Source of the DNA: Burkholderiales bacterium
GTDB lineage: Bacteria > Pseudomonadota > Gammaproteobacteria > Burkholderiales > Thiobacteraceae
Direction: 5' to 3'
DNA: 35,583 bases
NCBI GenBank assembly: GCA_018781585.1
Contig: JADMJT010000099.1
Span: 1-35,583 of the forward strand
The translations under genes and the position numbers were made by a program. The first letter of the stretch is position 1. Each line of letters opens with the position of its first letter. Below are positions 16,900-25,100 of the stretch, one piece after another. The notes under the pieces are model-generated. The model saw nothing but the letters and a program-made list of their open reading frames with translations, searched no databases and was not told the DNA's origin.

Positions 16900-18315
16900 A
16901 TGCCTGCCTTGAAAACTCGCTTCGCCCCCAGCCCCACGGGCCTGATCCATTTCGGTAATGTGCGCACCGCGCTGTTCAATGTATTGCTCGCACGAAAGGA
17001 AGGTGGCGCATTCCTATTACGCATCGAAGACACGGATTTCGAACGTAGCCGCGAGGAGTATATCCAGGCGCTGATGGAAGATTTGCATTGGCTCGGTCTG
17101 GATTGGCAGGAGGGCGAGCAGGCGGGGGGGGCTGCCGCGCCTTACCGCCAATCGCAGCGTACCGCAGCGTATGAAAAGTATATGGCCGAGCTGGCGTCGA
17201 TTGATCGCGTCTACCCCTGCTTTTGTTCTGCGGTGGAGCTGGAAGTGTCGCGCAAAGTGCAAGCCGCCTCCGGCAAGCCCCCGCGCTATTCGGGCAAATG
17301 CGCGCATTTGAAGCCGGATGAAATCGTCAAGAAAAAAGCCGAGGGTTTGCCTTACACCTTGCGTTTTCGCATGCCAAAAAGCGAGGCGCTCACTTTCGAC
17401 GACGTGGTGCGGGGTGCGCAAAAGTTTCCGTCCGAGGATATCGGCGATTTCATCATTCGCCGTTCCGACGGCAGCTTCGCCTTCTTTTTCGTCAATGCCA
17501 TCGACGATGCGCTGATGGGCGTGACCCATGTGCTGCGCGGCGAGGATCATCTCACCAACACCCCGCGCCAAATCGCGCTGCTGCAAGCTTTGAGTATGGC
17601 TGCGCCGATTTACGGTCACATCTCGCTCATCGTCGATGCTCACGGCGCGCCGCTCTCCAAACGCAGCGGCAGCCTCTCGGTGCAGGAGTTGCGCGAAATG
17701 GGTTACTTTCCGATCGCCGTGAACAATTACCTCGCGCGCTTAGGCCATCATTTCGTCGAAACCGGCTTGATGGATCTGGATGCGATGTCATCAGCTTTTG
17801 ATCAATCCCACTTGGGCCGCGCCCCGGCGCGCTACGACCGCAGCCAATTGGATTACTGGCAAGCACAGGCGGTACAGCAGGCCGACGCGACTACCTTGCT
17901 GGATTGGCTCACCCCGACGCTGAAGGGCTGGGTGCCAGAAGCGTCGCTGGCTGAATTTGCACAAGCCGTGCGCGCGAATATCGTGTTCCCGCACGATGCC
18001 CGGCTCTGGGCGGAGGCGGTGTATGCCGATGCTTTGCCGATTTCCGACGATGCCCGTCAAGTACTAGATAACGCTGCGCCGAATTTTTTCCGTGCGGCGG
18101 TGGATGCGCTGGGGGATGACATGGATTTCAAAGCCTTCGCCAATCGCGTCAAGTCGGCCAGCGGCACGAGCGGCAAGAATTTGTTTTTACCGCTGAGAGC
18201 TGCGCTCACCGGTCAGACCTATGGCCCGGAAATGCCGGCGCTATTCAAGCTCATGGGGCATGCGCGGGCGCGGCATCGTCTGACGCAACACGTACTCGCC
18301 AGCGAAATCGATTAA
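16900..18315 (+). CDS. gltX: Glutamyl-tRNA synthetase
   Basis: A 471-residue class I aminoacyl-tRNA synthetase charging tRNA-Glu (and tRNA-Gln if non-discriminating). The ATP-binding motif is FAPSPTGLIHFGNVRTALFN, with HFGN at the HIGH position. LRIEDTDFERS and the KMSKS-equivalent LSKRSG follow. A zinc-knuckle region (CFCSAVELE then YSGKC) is present in the acceptor-binding part. The anticodon domain spans about residues 300-471. LTNTPRQIALLQAL and the short C-terminal domain recall the second-type GluRS of some proteobacteria, so another gltX might exist elsewhere. No Shine-Dalgarno sequence is seen before the ATG. The gene diverges from the TPR gene across 91 bases. Confidence 0.95.
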   Translation: MPALKTRFAPSPTGLIHFGNVRTALFNVLLARKEGGAFLLRIEDTDFERSREEYIQALMEDLHWLGLDWQEGEQAGGAAAPYRQSQRTAAYEKYMAELASIDRVYPCFCSAVELEVSRKVQAASGKPPRYSGKCAHLKPDEIVKKKAEGLPYTLRFRMPKSEALTFDDVVRGAQKFPSEDIGDFIIRRSDGSFAFFFVNAIDDALMGVTHVLRGEDHLTNTPRQIALLQALSMAAPIYGHISLIVDAHGAPLSKRSGSLSVQELREMGYFPIAVNNYLARLGHHFVETGLMDLDAMSSAFDQSHLGRAPARYDRSQLDYWQAQAVQQADATTLLDWLTPTLKGWVPEASLAEFAQAVRANIVFPHDARLWAEAVYADALPISDDARQVLDNAAPNFFRAAVDALGDDMDFKAFANRVKSASGTSGKNLFLPLRAALTGQTYGPEMPALFKLMGHARARHRLTQHVLASEID

Positions 18316-18342
18316 TGTAACTCGCAAAGTGAGTCTATGTCC

Positions 18343-18366
18343 CTCTCTCCCGCGTGCGGGAGAGAG
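18343..18366. repeat. CTCTCTCCCGC hairpin (REP-like), possible gltX terminator
   Basis: A perfect 11-bp stem CTCTCTCCCGC / GCGGGAGAGAG has a two-base loop, and a further partial copy (AGGAGAGAGGG) follows at once. Sequences of this type are common as dispersed intergenic repeats in proteobacteria. It sits 28 bases after gltX, but no T-run follows it. Confidence 0.6.
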
Positions 18367-18444
18367 CTAGGAGAGAGGGCTTCCTTAGCGAATTTCATAT
18401 TCCGAGGTAGCTATTGTTAAGGCCGTTAGGAGTCAAGCCCATCC

Positions 18445-19860
18445 ATGTTGATCTACAATTCGCTCGCCCGCGATAAGCAAGTATTTCAGCCGATCAATCC
18501 CGGCGTCGTGCGTATGTACGTCTGCGGCATGACCGTGTACGACTATTGCCATCTGGGGCATGCGCGGGTGATGGTGGTGTTCGACCTGGTGTATCGCTGG
18601 CTCAAGGCGAGCGGCTTTGAGGTGAACTATGTGCGCAACATCACCGACATCGACGACAAAATCATCAAGCGCGCGGCGGAAAATAATGAGCCGATCGATG
18701 CCTTGACCGAACGCTTCATCCAGTTCATGCATGAGGATGAAGCCCGGCTTGGCATTCTGCCGCCGACGCATGAACCGCGCGCCACCCAATTCGTGCCGGG
18801 CATGGTTGCGATGATTCAAACCCTAGTGAATAAAGGTCTCGCCTATCCGGCGCCGAATGGCGATGTGTATTACGCCGTGCATCTTTTCCACGGCTACGGC
18901 AAGCTCTCCGGCAAATCGCTGGACGATTTACGTGCTGGTGAACGGGTCGAAGTGGATGTGAATAAGCGCGACCCGCTCGATTTTGTGCTGTGGAAAGCGG
19001 CCAAGCCGAATGAGCCGGCGTGGGATTCGCCCTGGGGCAAAGGCCGCCCCGGCTGGCATATCGAATGCTCGGTGATGAGCGAGCATTACCTGGGCGAGCA
19101 ATTCGACATCCACGGCGGCGGCCAGGATTTGCAATTTCCACATCACGAAAATGAAATCGCGCAAAGCGAAGGCGCGCACGACCACCCGTTCGTGAATTAC
19201 TGGATGCACAACGGCTTCGTGCGCGTGGACAACGAAAAAATGTCGAAATCGCTCGGCAACTTCTTCAGTATTCGCGAAGTGTTAGGACAATTCGATCCTG
19301 AAACGGTGCGTTTCTTTATTCTGCGCGCGCATTACCGCAGCCCCTTGAACTACTCGGATCAGCATTTACAGGATGCCAAGCAGTCGCTCGATGGGCTCTA
19401 CATAACGCTGCGTGATGTGGTGCCTGAAGCAGTGGAGATAGATTGGAGCGATGCCTATGCCACACGCTTTAAAGCGGCAATGGATGACGATTTTGACAGC
19501 CACGGCGCGATTACCGTCCTATTCGAATTGTCGCGCGAGGCGAACAAGGCTAAATCCGGCAAGTTATCTGGGCTGTTGAAAGCTTTGGGTGGGGTGCTGG
19601 GGCTGTTGCAGCAAGATCCTCCGCGATATTTGCAGGGAACGGTCTTGAATGCGAAAGCAGGGGAATGGGCTTGGGAGGTTACTCGTGGCCAGATCGTCGG
19701 AGGCTACTCGCAGGAACATATTGACCAACTCATCACCGAACGCCTCGCTGCCCGAAAAGCCAAAGACTTCACCCGCTCCGATGCGATCCGTAAGGAGTTG
19801 TCAGACGCGGGTGTAATCTTGGAAGACGGCCCGCAAGGCACGACCTGGCGCCGCGTTTAG
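18445..19860 (+). CDS. cysS: Cysteinyl-tRNA synthetase
   Basis: A 471-residue class I synthetase that charges tRNA-Cys, cytosolic and essential. The zinc site starts at Cys27 (YVCGMTVYD) and continues with WHIECSVMS and the HHE segment in [13 protein letters not shown]. The HIGH-type motif is CHLGHARV and the KMSKS motif is [10 protein letters not shown]. The C-terminus ([20 protein letters not shown]) is standard. A TAGGAG sequence lies 13 bases upstream of the ATG. Its stop is only five bases from the stop of the convergent porin gene, with no room for a terminator between them. Confidence 0.97.
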   Translation: MLIYNSLARDKQVFQPINPGVVRMYVCGMTVYDYCHLGHARVMVVFDLVYRWLKASGFEVNYVRNITDIDDKIIKRAAENNEPIDALTERFIQFMHEDEARLGILPPTHEPRATQFVPGMVAMIQTLVNKGLAYPAPNGDVYYAVHLFHGYGKLSGKSLDDLRAGERVEVDVNKRDPLDFVLWKAAKPNEPAWDSPWGKGRPGWHIECSVMSEHYLGEQFDIHGGGQDLQFPHHENEIAQSEGAHDHPFVNYWMHNGFVRVDNEKMSKSLGNFFSIREVLGQFDPETVRFFILRAHYRSPLNYSDQHLQDAKQSLDGLYITLRDVVPEAVEIDWSDAYATRFKAAMDDDFDSHGAITVLFELSREANKAKSGKLSGLLKALGGVLGLLQQDPPRYLQGTVLNAKAGEWAWEVTRGQIVGGYSQEHIDQLITERLAARKAKDFTRSDAIRKELSDAGVILEDGPQGTTWRRV

Positions 19861-19865
19861 ATCTC

Positions 19866-21617
19866 TTATAGATCCCAACGATAGCCGATAAAGAAGAAGC
19901 TGCGCTGCGTTGTGTCCTGTTGGGTGGTGCCGTTGGTCGTGCTATGTTCGAGCCCGGCTTCGCCTTCCAAGGTGAAATTTTCTTTCATCTTGTATCCGAT
20001 GCGCACGGTCGGCGAGATGCGGGTCAGCTTTGTGCCTAGGTTGTCCTTTTGCGTATACAAACGTAGCGCACCATCCACCGTCCACTTTTCTTGAAACGTC
20101 GATAAGTTGTTGATCGAGAGCGATTGGCCATCATATTGCCGCCCCGTGATCAAGCTCCCGTTAACCACAGTAATATCTTTATCGAACACCAGTCCGGTAG
20201 CGATTGCTTGCAGGGTGTAAGTGGTCACGATGCCGGTACCCTCAGTAGCGGGCAGTGTGCCGCTGGCGCTGGTGCCAGAGACTTGCGATAGTTTGATATC
20301 GCCACCCAGTTGCCAGCGCGGGGTGAAGGGACGCGTCACGCCGAACAATAGGAAATCGGAGGTGGCGGTCAGTGCTTTGGCGCGCCGGCGCAATTCGTCT
20401 TCTGAAATGGTTTGCAGCAAGGTACGGATAGAAGTGCTGGTCTCTCCGGAAAGCGCATTGGTGGTCTGCATGGTCGGCGTTTTGCGGTGGTCGAGCAGTA
20501 GCGTGTAAGACGTGCCATCCTCGCTAATTAAATTGCCTTGGAAGAGCGCGACGTTGAGCACCTCATAGGATGCATCGTAGTCAATCAAGCTGTAGGCGGA
20601 ACGGTTCGCATCGAAGTAACGCAGCTCGGCGCCGACGGCGAGCCGATCAGTAATATCGTCGACGCGTTGGTGGATGGTGTAGACGTTGCCGCTCCAGTGC
20701 TCGGCGAAGGTGCCGCCATCCACGCTGGCGCCGTAGAAATAACGTTGAGATTCCAGATTGCTGCTTTCCGCCGGGGTGCCGATGACGCCATTCACGCGCC
20801 ACTTAGGCGCAACGCCATAGCCGCCCAAGACGCCGTCGAAGCGGCCGAGCACGCCGCCGGCGTTACCGGACTGCCGCCCCATACGCGCCGAATAGTCGTG
20901 TTCCTTGTTCTTGAGATCGAAGAATGCTGAGGTGAGGCGGTTGTCGTCCTTGCCGGTCTTGAGGAAATTCAAAGTGTGCGTGTCGCGCAGCACGAGCCGG
21001 TTGTCGTATTCGCTGCTGCGGAAACGGGCATTCAAGTCAAGGTTGGTGATGATGGAAGATTGATCAGTGCTGGAGAGGGTTGCCTTGTCGATGGTGGAGG
21101 TAGTGTTGGTGGTGATTTCGGCGTGTGTATTGCCGTAATAGTAGTTCTGCGACAAGCTGCCGAAGATCAGTGTTTCAGAAACTTCTTCGCGCTTTTTCGC
21201 TACGCGCAGCTTCGGGGTTTGGGCCGGGGCCAAATTAGCCAAGCGCTGGCGCACTCGCTCCGCGCCTTCTCCCGTTGGGTACTCTTTCAGATACAGCTCG
21301 TATTCAATTTTGGCTCTACTGATCTGCCCGTTTCGCTCGCGCGCTAAGCCGATGAGTTCTTGACCCTCTTGCTTGAATGGCGTTGGGGGAAGCCTGAGTA
21401 AACGGTTTAGTGTTCCAATCGCAAGCTCGATATCGCCTGCGCTGAGCGCTTCGCGGCCCTTGATCAAAAGCGCTTCAGCTTGGGCCTCAATGGGGCCGGC
21501 GGCGGTGCTGCTTGCGTTTGCGGTGGCTGGAGAGGGAGGAAGGGCGGTGGCGGTAGGTTCCGCCCATGAGAGGCTTGGCAGTAGGCTGGCGCAGATCAGA
21601 AGAATGGGTACCCTCAT
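19866..21617 (-). CDS. Outer-membrane beta-barrel (porin) with N-terminal TPR domain
   Basis: A 583-residue exported protein. A signal peptide (MRVPILLICASLLPSLSWA) is followed by an Ala/Pro/Thr linker (20-44) and a helical TPR region (about 45-130, with AIGTLNRLL, IEYELYLKEYP and RVRQRLANL). From about residue 150 come alternating hydrophobic/polar strands with turn residues, ending in the aromatic strand SFFFIGYRWDL, the usual beta-barrel terminus. No CxxCH is present. As the last gene of the five-gene cytochrome set it is the natural candidate for the pore that holds or passes a multiheme wire across the outer membrane, as MtrB-type porins do; its sequence does not look like MtrB to me. 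The periplasmic TPR could dock the cytochrome or peptidoglycan. A GAGGA RBS is present. Confidence 0.82.
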   Translation of the reverse strand: MRVPILLICASLLPSLSWAEPTATALPPSPATANASSTAAGPIEAQAEALLIKGREALSAGDIELAIGTLNRLLRLPPTPFKQEGQELIGLARERNGQISRAKIEYELYLKEYPTGEGAERVRQRLANLAPAQTPKLRVAKKREEVSETLIFGSLSQNYYYGNTHAEITTNTTSTIDKATLSSTDQSSIITNLDLNARFRSSEYDNRLVLRDTHTLNFLKTGKDDNRLTSAFFDLKNKEHDYSARMGRQSGNAGGVLGRFDGVLGGYGVAPKWRVNGVIGTPAESSNLESQRYFYGASVDGGTFAEHWSGNVYTIHQRVDDITDRLAVGAELRYFDANRSAYSLIDYDASYEVLNVALFQGNLISEDGTSYTLLLDHRKTPTMQTTNALSGETSTSIRTLLQTISEDELRRRAKALTATSDFLLFGVTRPFTPRWQLGGDIKLSQVSGTSASGTLPATEGTGIVTTYTLQAIATGLVFDKDITVVNGSLITGRQYDGQSLSINNLSTFQEKWTVDGALRLYTQKDNLGTKLTRISPTVRIGYKMKENFTLEGEAGLEHSTTNGTTQQDTTQRSFFFIGYRWDL

Positions 21618-21648
21618 GGGATGGTGTCCTCACTGTTCCTGGTCATGT

Positions 21649-22110
21649 TTATTTTTCGCTCTTTGGTTGGGTAGTTTCAGGGCTGCTTAGTGCGGTGACT
21701 TGCAGTGTCACACTGTAGGCATCTTTGCCCGGCTTAATCTTGTATTGGACTGGCCGCGAAAATTGGATAACAACACAATGGTTAGAGCTGGCAGCATCGC
21801 ACGATCCGCGTGGGCTATAGCTCACTGTGAACGAGGGCAGTAAATCCGAGGGCGGCGATTTCCGTTGTTCCTGTGCCTGCAGCGGTTCTGGCGTATCTAG
21901 TGCCAACAGCCGGAAATAAACCTGGATCTTGTCCCCCTTATCCTTGGGATAGTGCCGCAGGTATTGGATCTGCGAGGCGAAGCGGATATTGACCTCGGCG
22001 CCACCCGCCACCGGATTGATTTCGATCTCATCCAAGAGCTGTGCGTTCGCGAACTGCGCCAGTCCCAGTATCAGGCAAGTGAAAATCAGTTTTACAAGTG
22101 CGTTGATCAT
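21649..22110 (-). CDS. Small secreted AMIN-like periplasmic protein
   Basis: A 153-residue protein with a signal peptide (MINALVKLIFTCLILGLAQFANA, cut before QLL). A single beta-rich domain follows, resembling the AMIN-type fold (EIEINPVAGGAEVNIRFAS, then DKIQVYFRLLAL, SFTVSYSPRGSC, CVVIQFSRPVQYKI, YSVTLQV). Two Cys (in GSCDAASSNHC) could form a disulfide. AMIN-like domains usually bind peptidoglycan or partner proteins at the envelope. A strong GGGGAGA RBS precedes the ATG. It lies 21 bases after the giant cytochrome and 31 bases before the porin, so it is part of the same transcript and probably a periplasmic assembly or anchoring partner. The family call is tentative. Confidence 0.75.
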   Translation of the reverse strand: MINALVKLIFTCLILGLAQFANAQLLDEIEINPVAGGAEVNIRFASQIQYLRHYPKDKGDKIQVYFRLLALDTPEPLQAQEQRKSPPSDLLPSFTVSYSPRGSCDAASSNHCVVIQFSRPVQYKIKPGKDAYSVTLQVTALSSPETTQPKSEK

Positions 22111-22131
22111 ACTGTTTTCTCCCCACTCAAT

Positions 22132-25100
22132 TTAGAATCCCCCATCGGTGGAGCGATGTTTGCTGTCGCGCCTCTGCTTGATAGTGGTGAAGGAGCTGCT
22201 CGTATATTCGTGGCAACTCCCGGCGCAATTCTTGAGTTCGGCCACCGTGTACACGATCTTCGGGCTATCCACTTTTTTGTGCGAATCGGGCTTGAACTTG
22301 CCCGCATGGCAACCGGCGCAATCGGGTTTGTAGCCGCCGTATTGCCAAGCGATCACTTCATTATTGGTTTTGTGGCAAGTGGCACAGGTCACGCCCGCGT
22401 TATGCGGCTTATAGTATGGCGTTGTATGCGTATAGCTAGTCGCCGGCGTCCAGCCGGTGGTGCGATGGCAGGATTCGCAAGCGCGCGTGGTGATGAAGTG
22501 CCCCCCGCCCTTACCTGTGGCAGTCGCTCCATTATGGCAAGTGGCACATCCGGTCGTGATCCCTGTGTGACTCATCTTGGCACCAGCGAAACTGGTAGTG
22601 GACTTATGGCAAGTCTCGCACGCGGCAGTAGTCAGAATATGGGAACCGGTCTTACCGATCGCTGTGGAACCGTTATGGCAAGTGGCACAGCCGGTGGTGA
22701 TGCCGGTGTGATTCATCCTGGTGCCGGCGAAACTGGTAGTGGACTTATGGCAAGTCTCGCACGCGGCAGTAGTCAGAATATGGGAACCGGTCTTACCGAT
22801 CGCTGTGGAACCGTTATGGCAAGTGGCACAGCCGGTGGTGATGCCGGTGTGATTCATCCTGGTGCCGGCGAAACTGGTTGTCGACTTATGGCAAGTCTCG
22901 CAGGTGGCAGTAGTCAGAATATGTGAACCGGTCTTACCGATTGCGGTGGAACCGTTATGACAGGTGGCACAACCGGTGGTGATCCCGGTGTGATTCATCC
23001 GGGTGCCGGCGAAACTGGTAGTGGACTTATGGCAAGTCTCGCACGCGGCAGTAGTCAGAATATGGGAACCGGTCTTACCGATCGCTGTGGAACCGTTATG
23101 GCAAGTGGCACAGCCGGTGGTGATGCCGGTGTGATTCATCCTGGTGCCGGCGAAACTGGTTGTCGACTTATGGCAAGTCTCGCAGGTGGCAGTAGTCAGA
23201 ATATGTGAACCGGTCTTACCGATTGCGGTGGAACCGTTATGACAGGTAGCACAACCAGTCGTGATGCCGGTGTGATTCATCCGAGTGCCAGTGAAACTGG
23301 TGGTGGACTTGTGACACGTCTCGCATGCGGCGGTGGTGAGGATGTGCGAGCCAGACTTGCCGATGGCTGTGCTGCCGTTGTGGCAGGTGGCGCAACCAGT
23401 CGTGATGCCGGTGTGATTCATCCGGGTGCCGGCGAAACTGGTGGTGGACTTGTGACACGTCTCGCAGGCGGCGGTGGTCAGGATGTGCGAACCGGACTTA
23501 CCGATGGCTGTGCTGCCGTTGTGGCAGGTAGCACAACCAGTCGTGATGCCGGTGTGATTCATCCGGGTGCCGGTGAAACTGGTAGTGGATTTATGGCAGG
23601 TCTCGCATGCGGCGGTGGTGAGGATGTGCGAACCGGACTTGCCGATGGCGGTGCTGCCGTTATGGCAGGTAGCACAACCAGTCGTGATGCCGGTGTGATT
23701 CATCCGAGTGCCAGTGAAACTGGTGGTGGACTTGTGACACGTCTCGCATGCGGCGGTGGTGAGGATGTGCGAACCGGACTTGCCGATGGCGGTGCTGCCG
23801 TTATGGCAGGTAGCACAACCGGTAGTGATGCCAGCGTGATTCATCTTTGCGCCGAGGAACGAGGTAGTCGACTTATGGCAGGTCTCGCACGTCGCAGAAG
23901 TGGTGATGTGCGTGCCAGACTTGCCTTTAGCCGTCTTGCCGTCATGGCACGAGGCGCAGCCGGTGGTGACACCAGTGTGATTCATCTTGGTACCCAAGAA
24001 GCTGGTGGTGGACTTATGGCAGGTCTCGCACGCGGCAGAAGTCGTGATGTGCGTGCCGGACTTGCCCTTGGCGGTCGTGCCATTGTGGCAAGAGGCGCAA
24101 CCGGCGGTGACACCGGTGTGATTCATCTTGGCGCCGAGGAACGAGGTGGTCGACTTGTGACAGGTTTCGCAAGTCGCAACAGTCGTGATGTGGGTAGTCG
24201 ACTTGCCTTTAGCCGTCTTCCCGTCATGGCAGGTGGCGCAACCGGTAGTGACACCTGTGTGATTCATCTTGGCGCCGAGGAATGACGTGGTCGAAGCGTG
24301 GCAAGTCTCGCATGTCGCAGAAGTCGTGATGTGCGTGCCGGACTTGCCTTTAGCGGTCGTGCCATTGTGGCAAGACGCGCAACCGGTGGTGATGCCGGCG
24401 TGATTCATCTTGGTGCCGAGGAATGAAGTGGTCGACTTGTGACAAGTTTCGCACGCGGCATTGGTCACGATGTGCGTGCCCGACTTGCCCTTGGCCGTCT
24501 TGCCATCGTGGCAAGTAGCGCAACCGGTCGTGACACCGGTGTGATTCATCTTGGCGCCCAAGAAACTGGTGGTGGACTTATGGCAGGTCTCGCACGCAGC
24601 AGACGTCGTGATGTGTGAGCCGGACTTGCCTTTAGCGGTCGTGCCATTGTGGCAAGAGGCGCAACCGGTCGTGACACCGGTGTGATTCATCTTGGTGCCG
24701 AGGAATGAAGTGGTGGACTTGTGACAAGTTTCGCACGCGGCATTGGTCACGATGTGCGTGCCGGACTTGCCCTTGGCGGTCTTGCCATCGTGGCAAGTAG
24801 CGCAGCCGGTGGTTACACCGGTGTGATTCATGGTGGCGCCCAAGAAACTGGTGGTGGACTTATGGCAGGTCTCGCACGCAGCAGACGTCGTGATGTGTGA
24901 GCCGGACTTGCCTTTAGCGGTCGTGCCATTGTGGCAAGAGGCGCAACCGGTCGTGACACCGGTGTGATTCATCTTGGTGCCGAGGAATGAAGTGGTCGAC
25001 TTGTGACAAGTTTCGCACGCGGCATTGGTCACGATGTGTGTGCCCGACTTGCCCTTGGCCGTCTTGCCATCGTGGCAAGTAGCGCAACCGGTGGTGACAC

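Noticed and set aside
23239-24285. 348-residue plus-strand ORF and similar Gly/Ala-rich ORFs across the array (21952..22926, 22957..23208, 25285..25704, 25838..26599)
   Set aside because: They are antisense shadows that stay open only because the 141-bp repeat has a length divisible by three. They carry no domain and no RBS.
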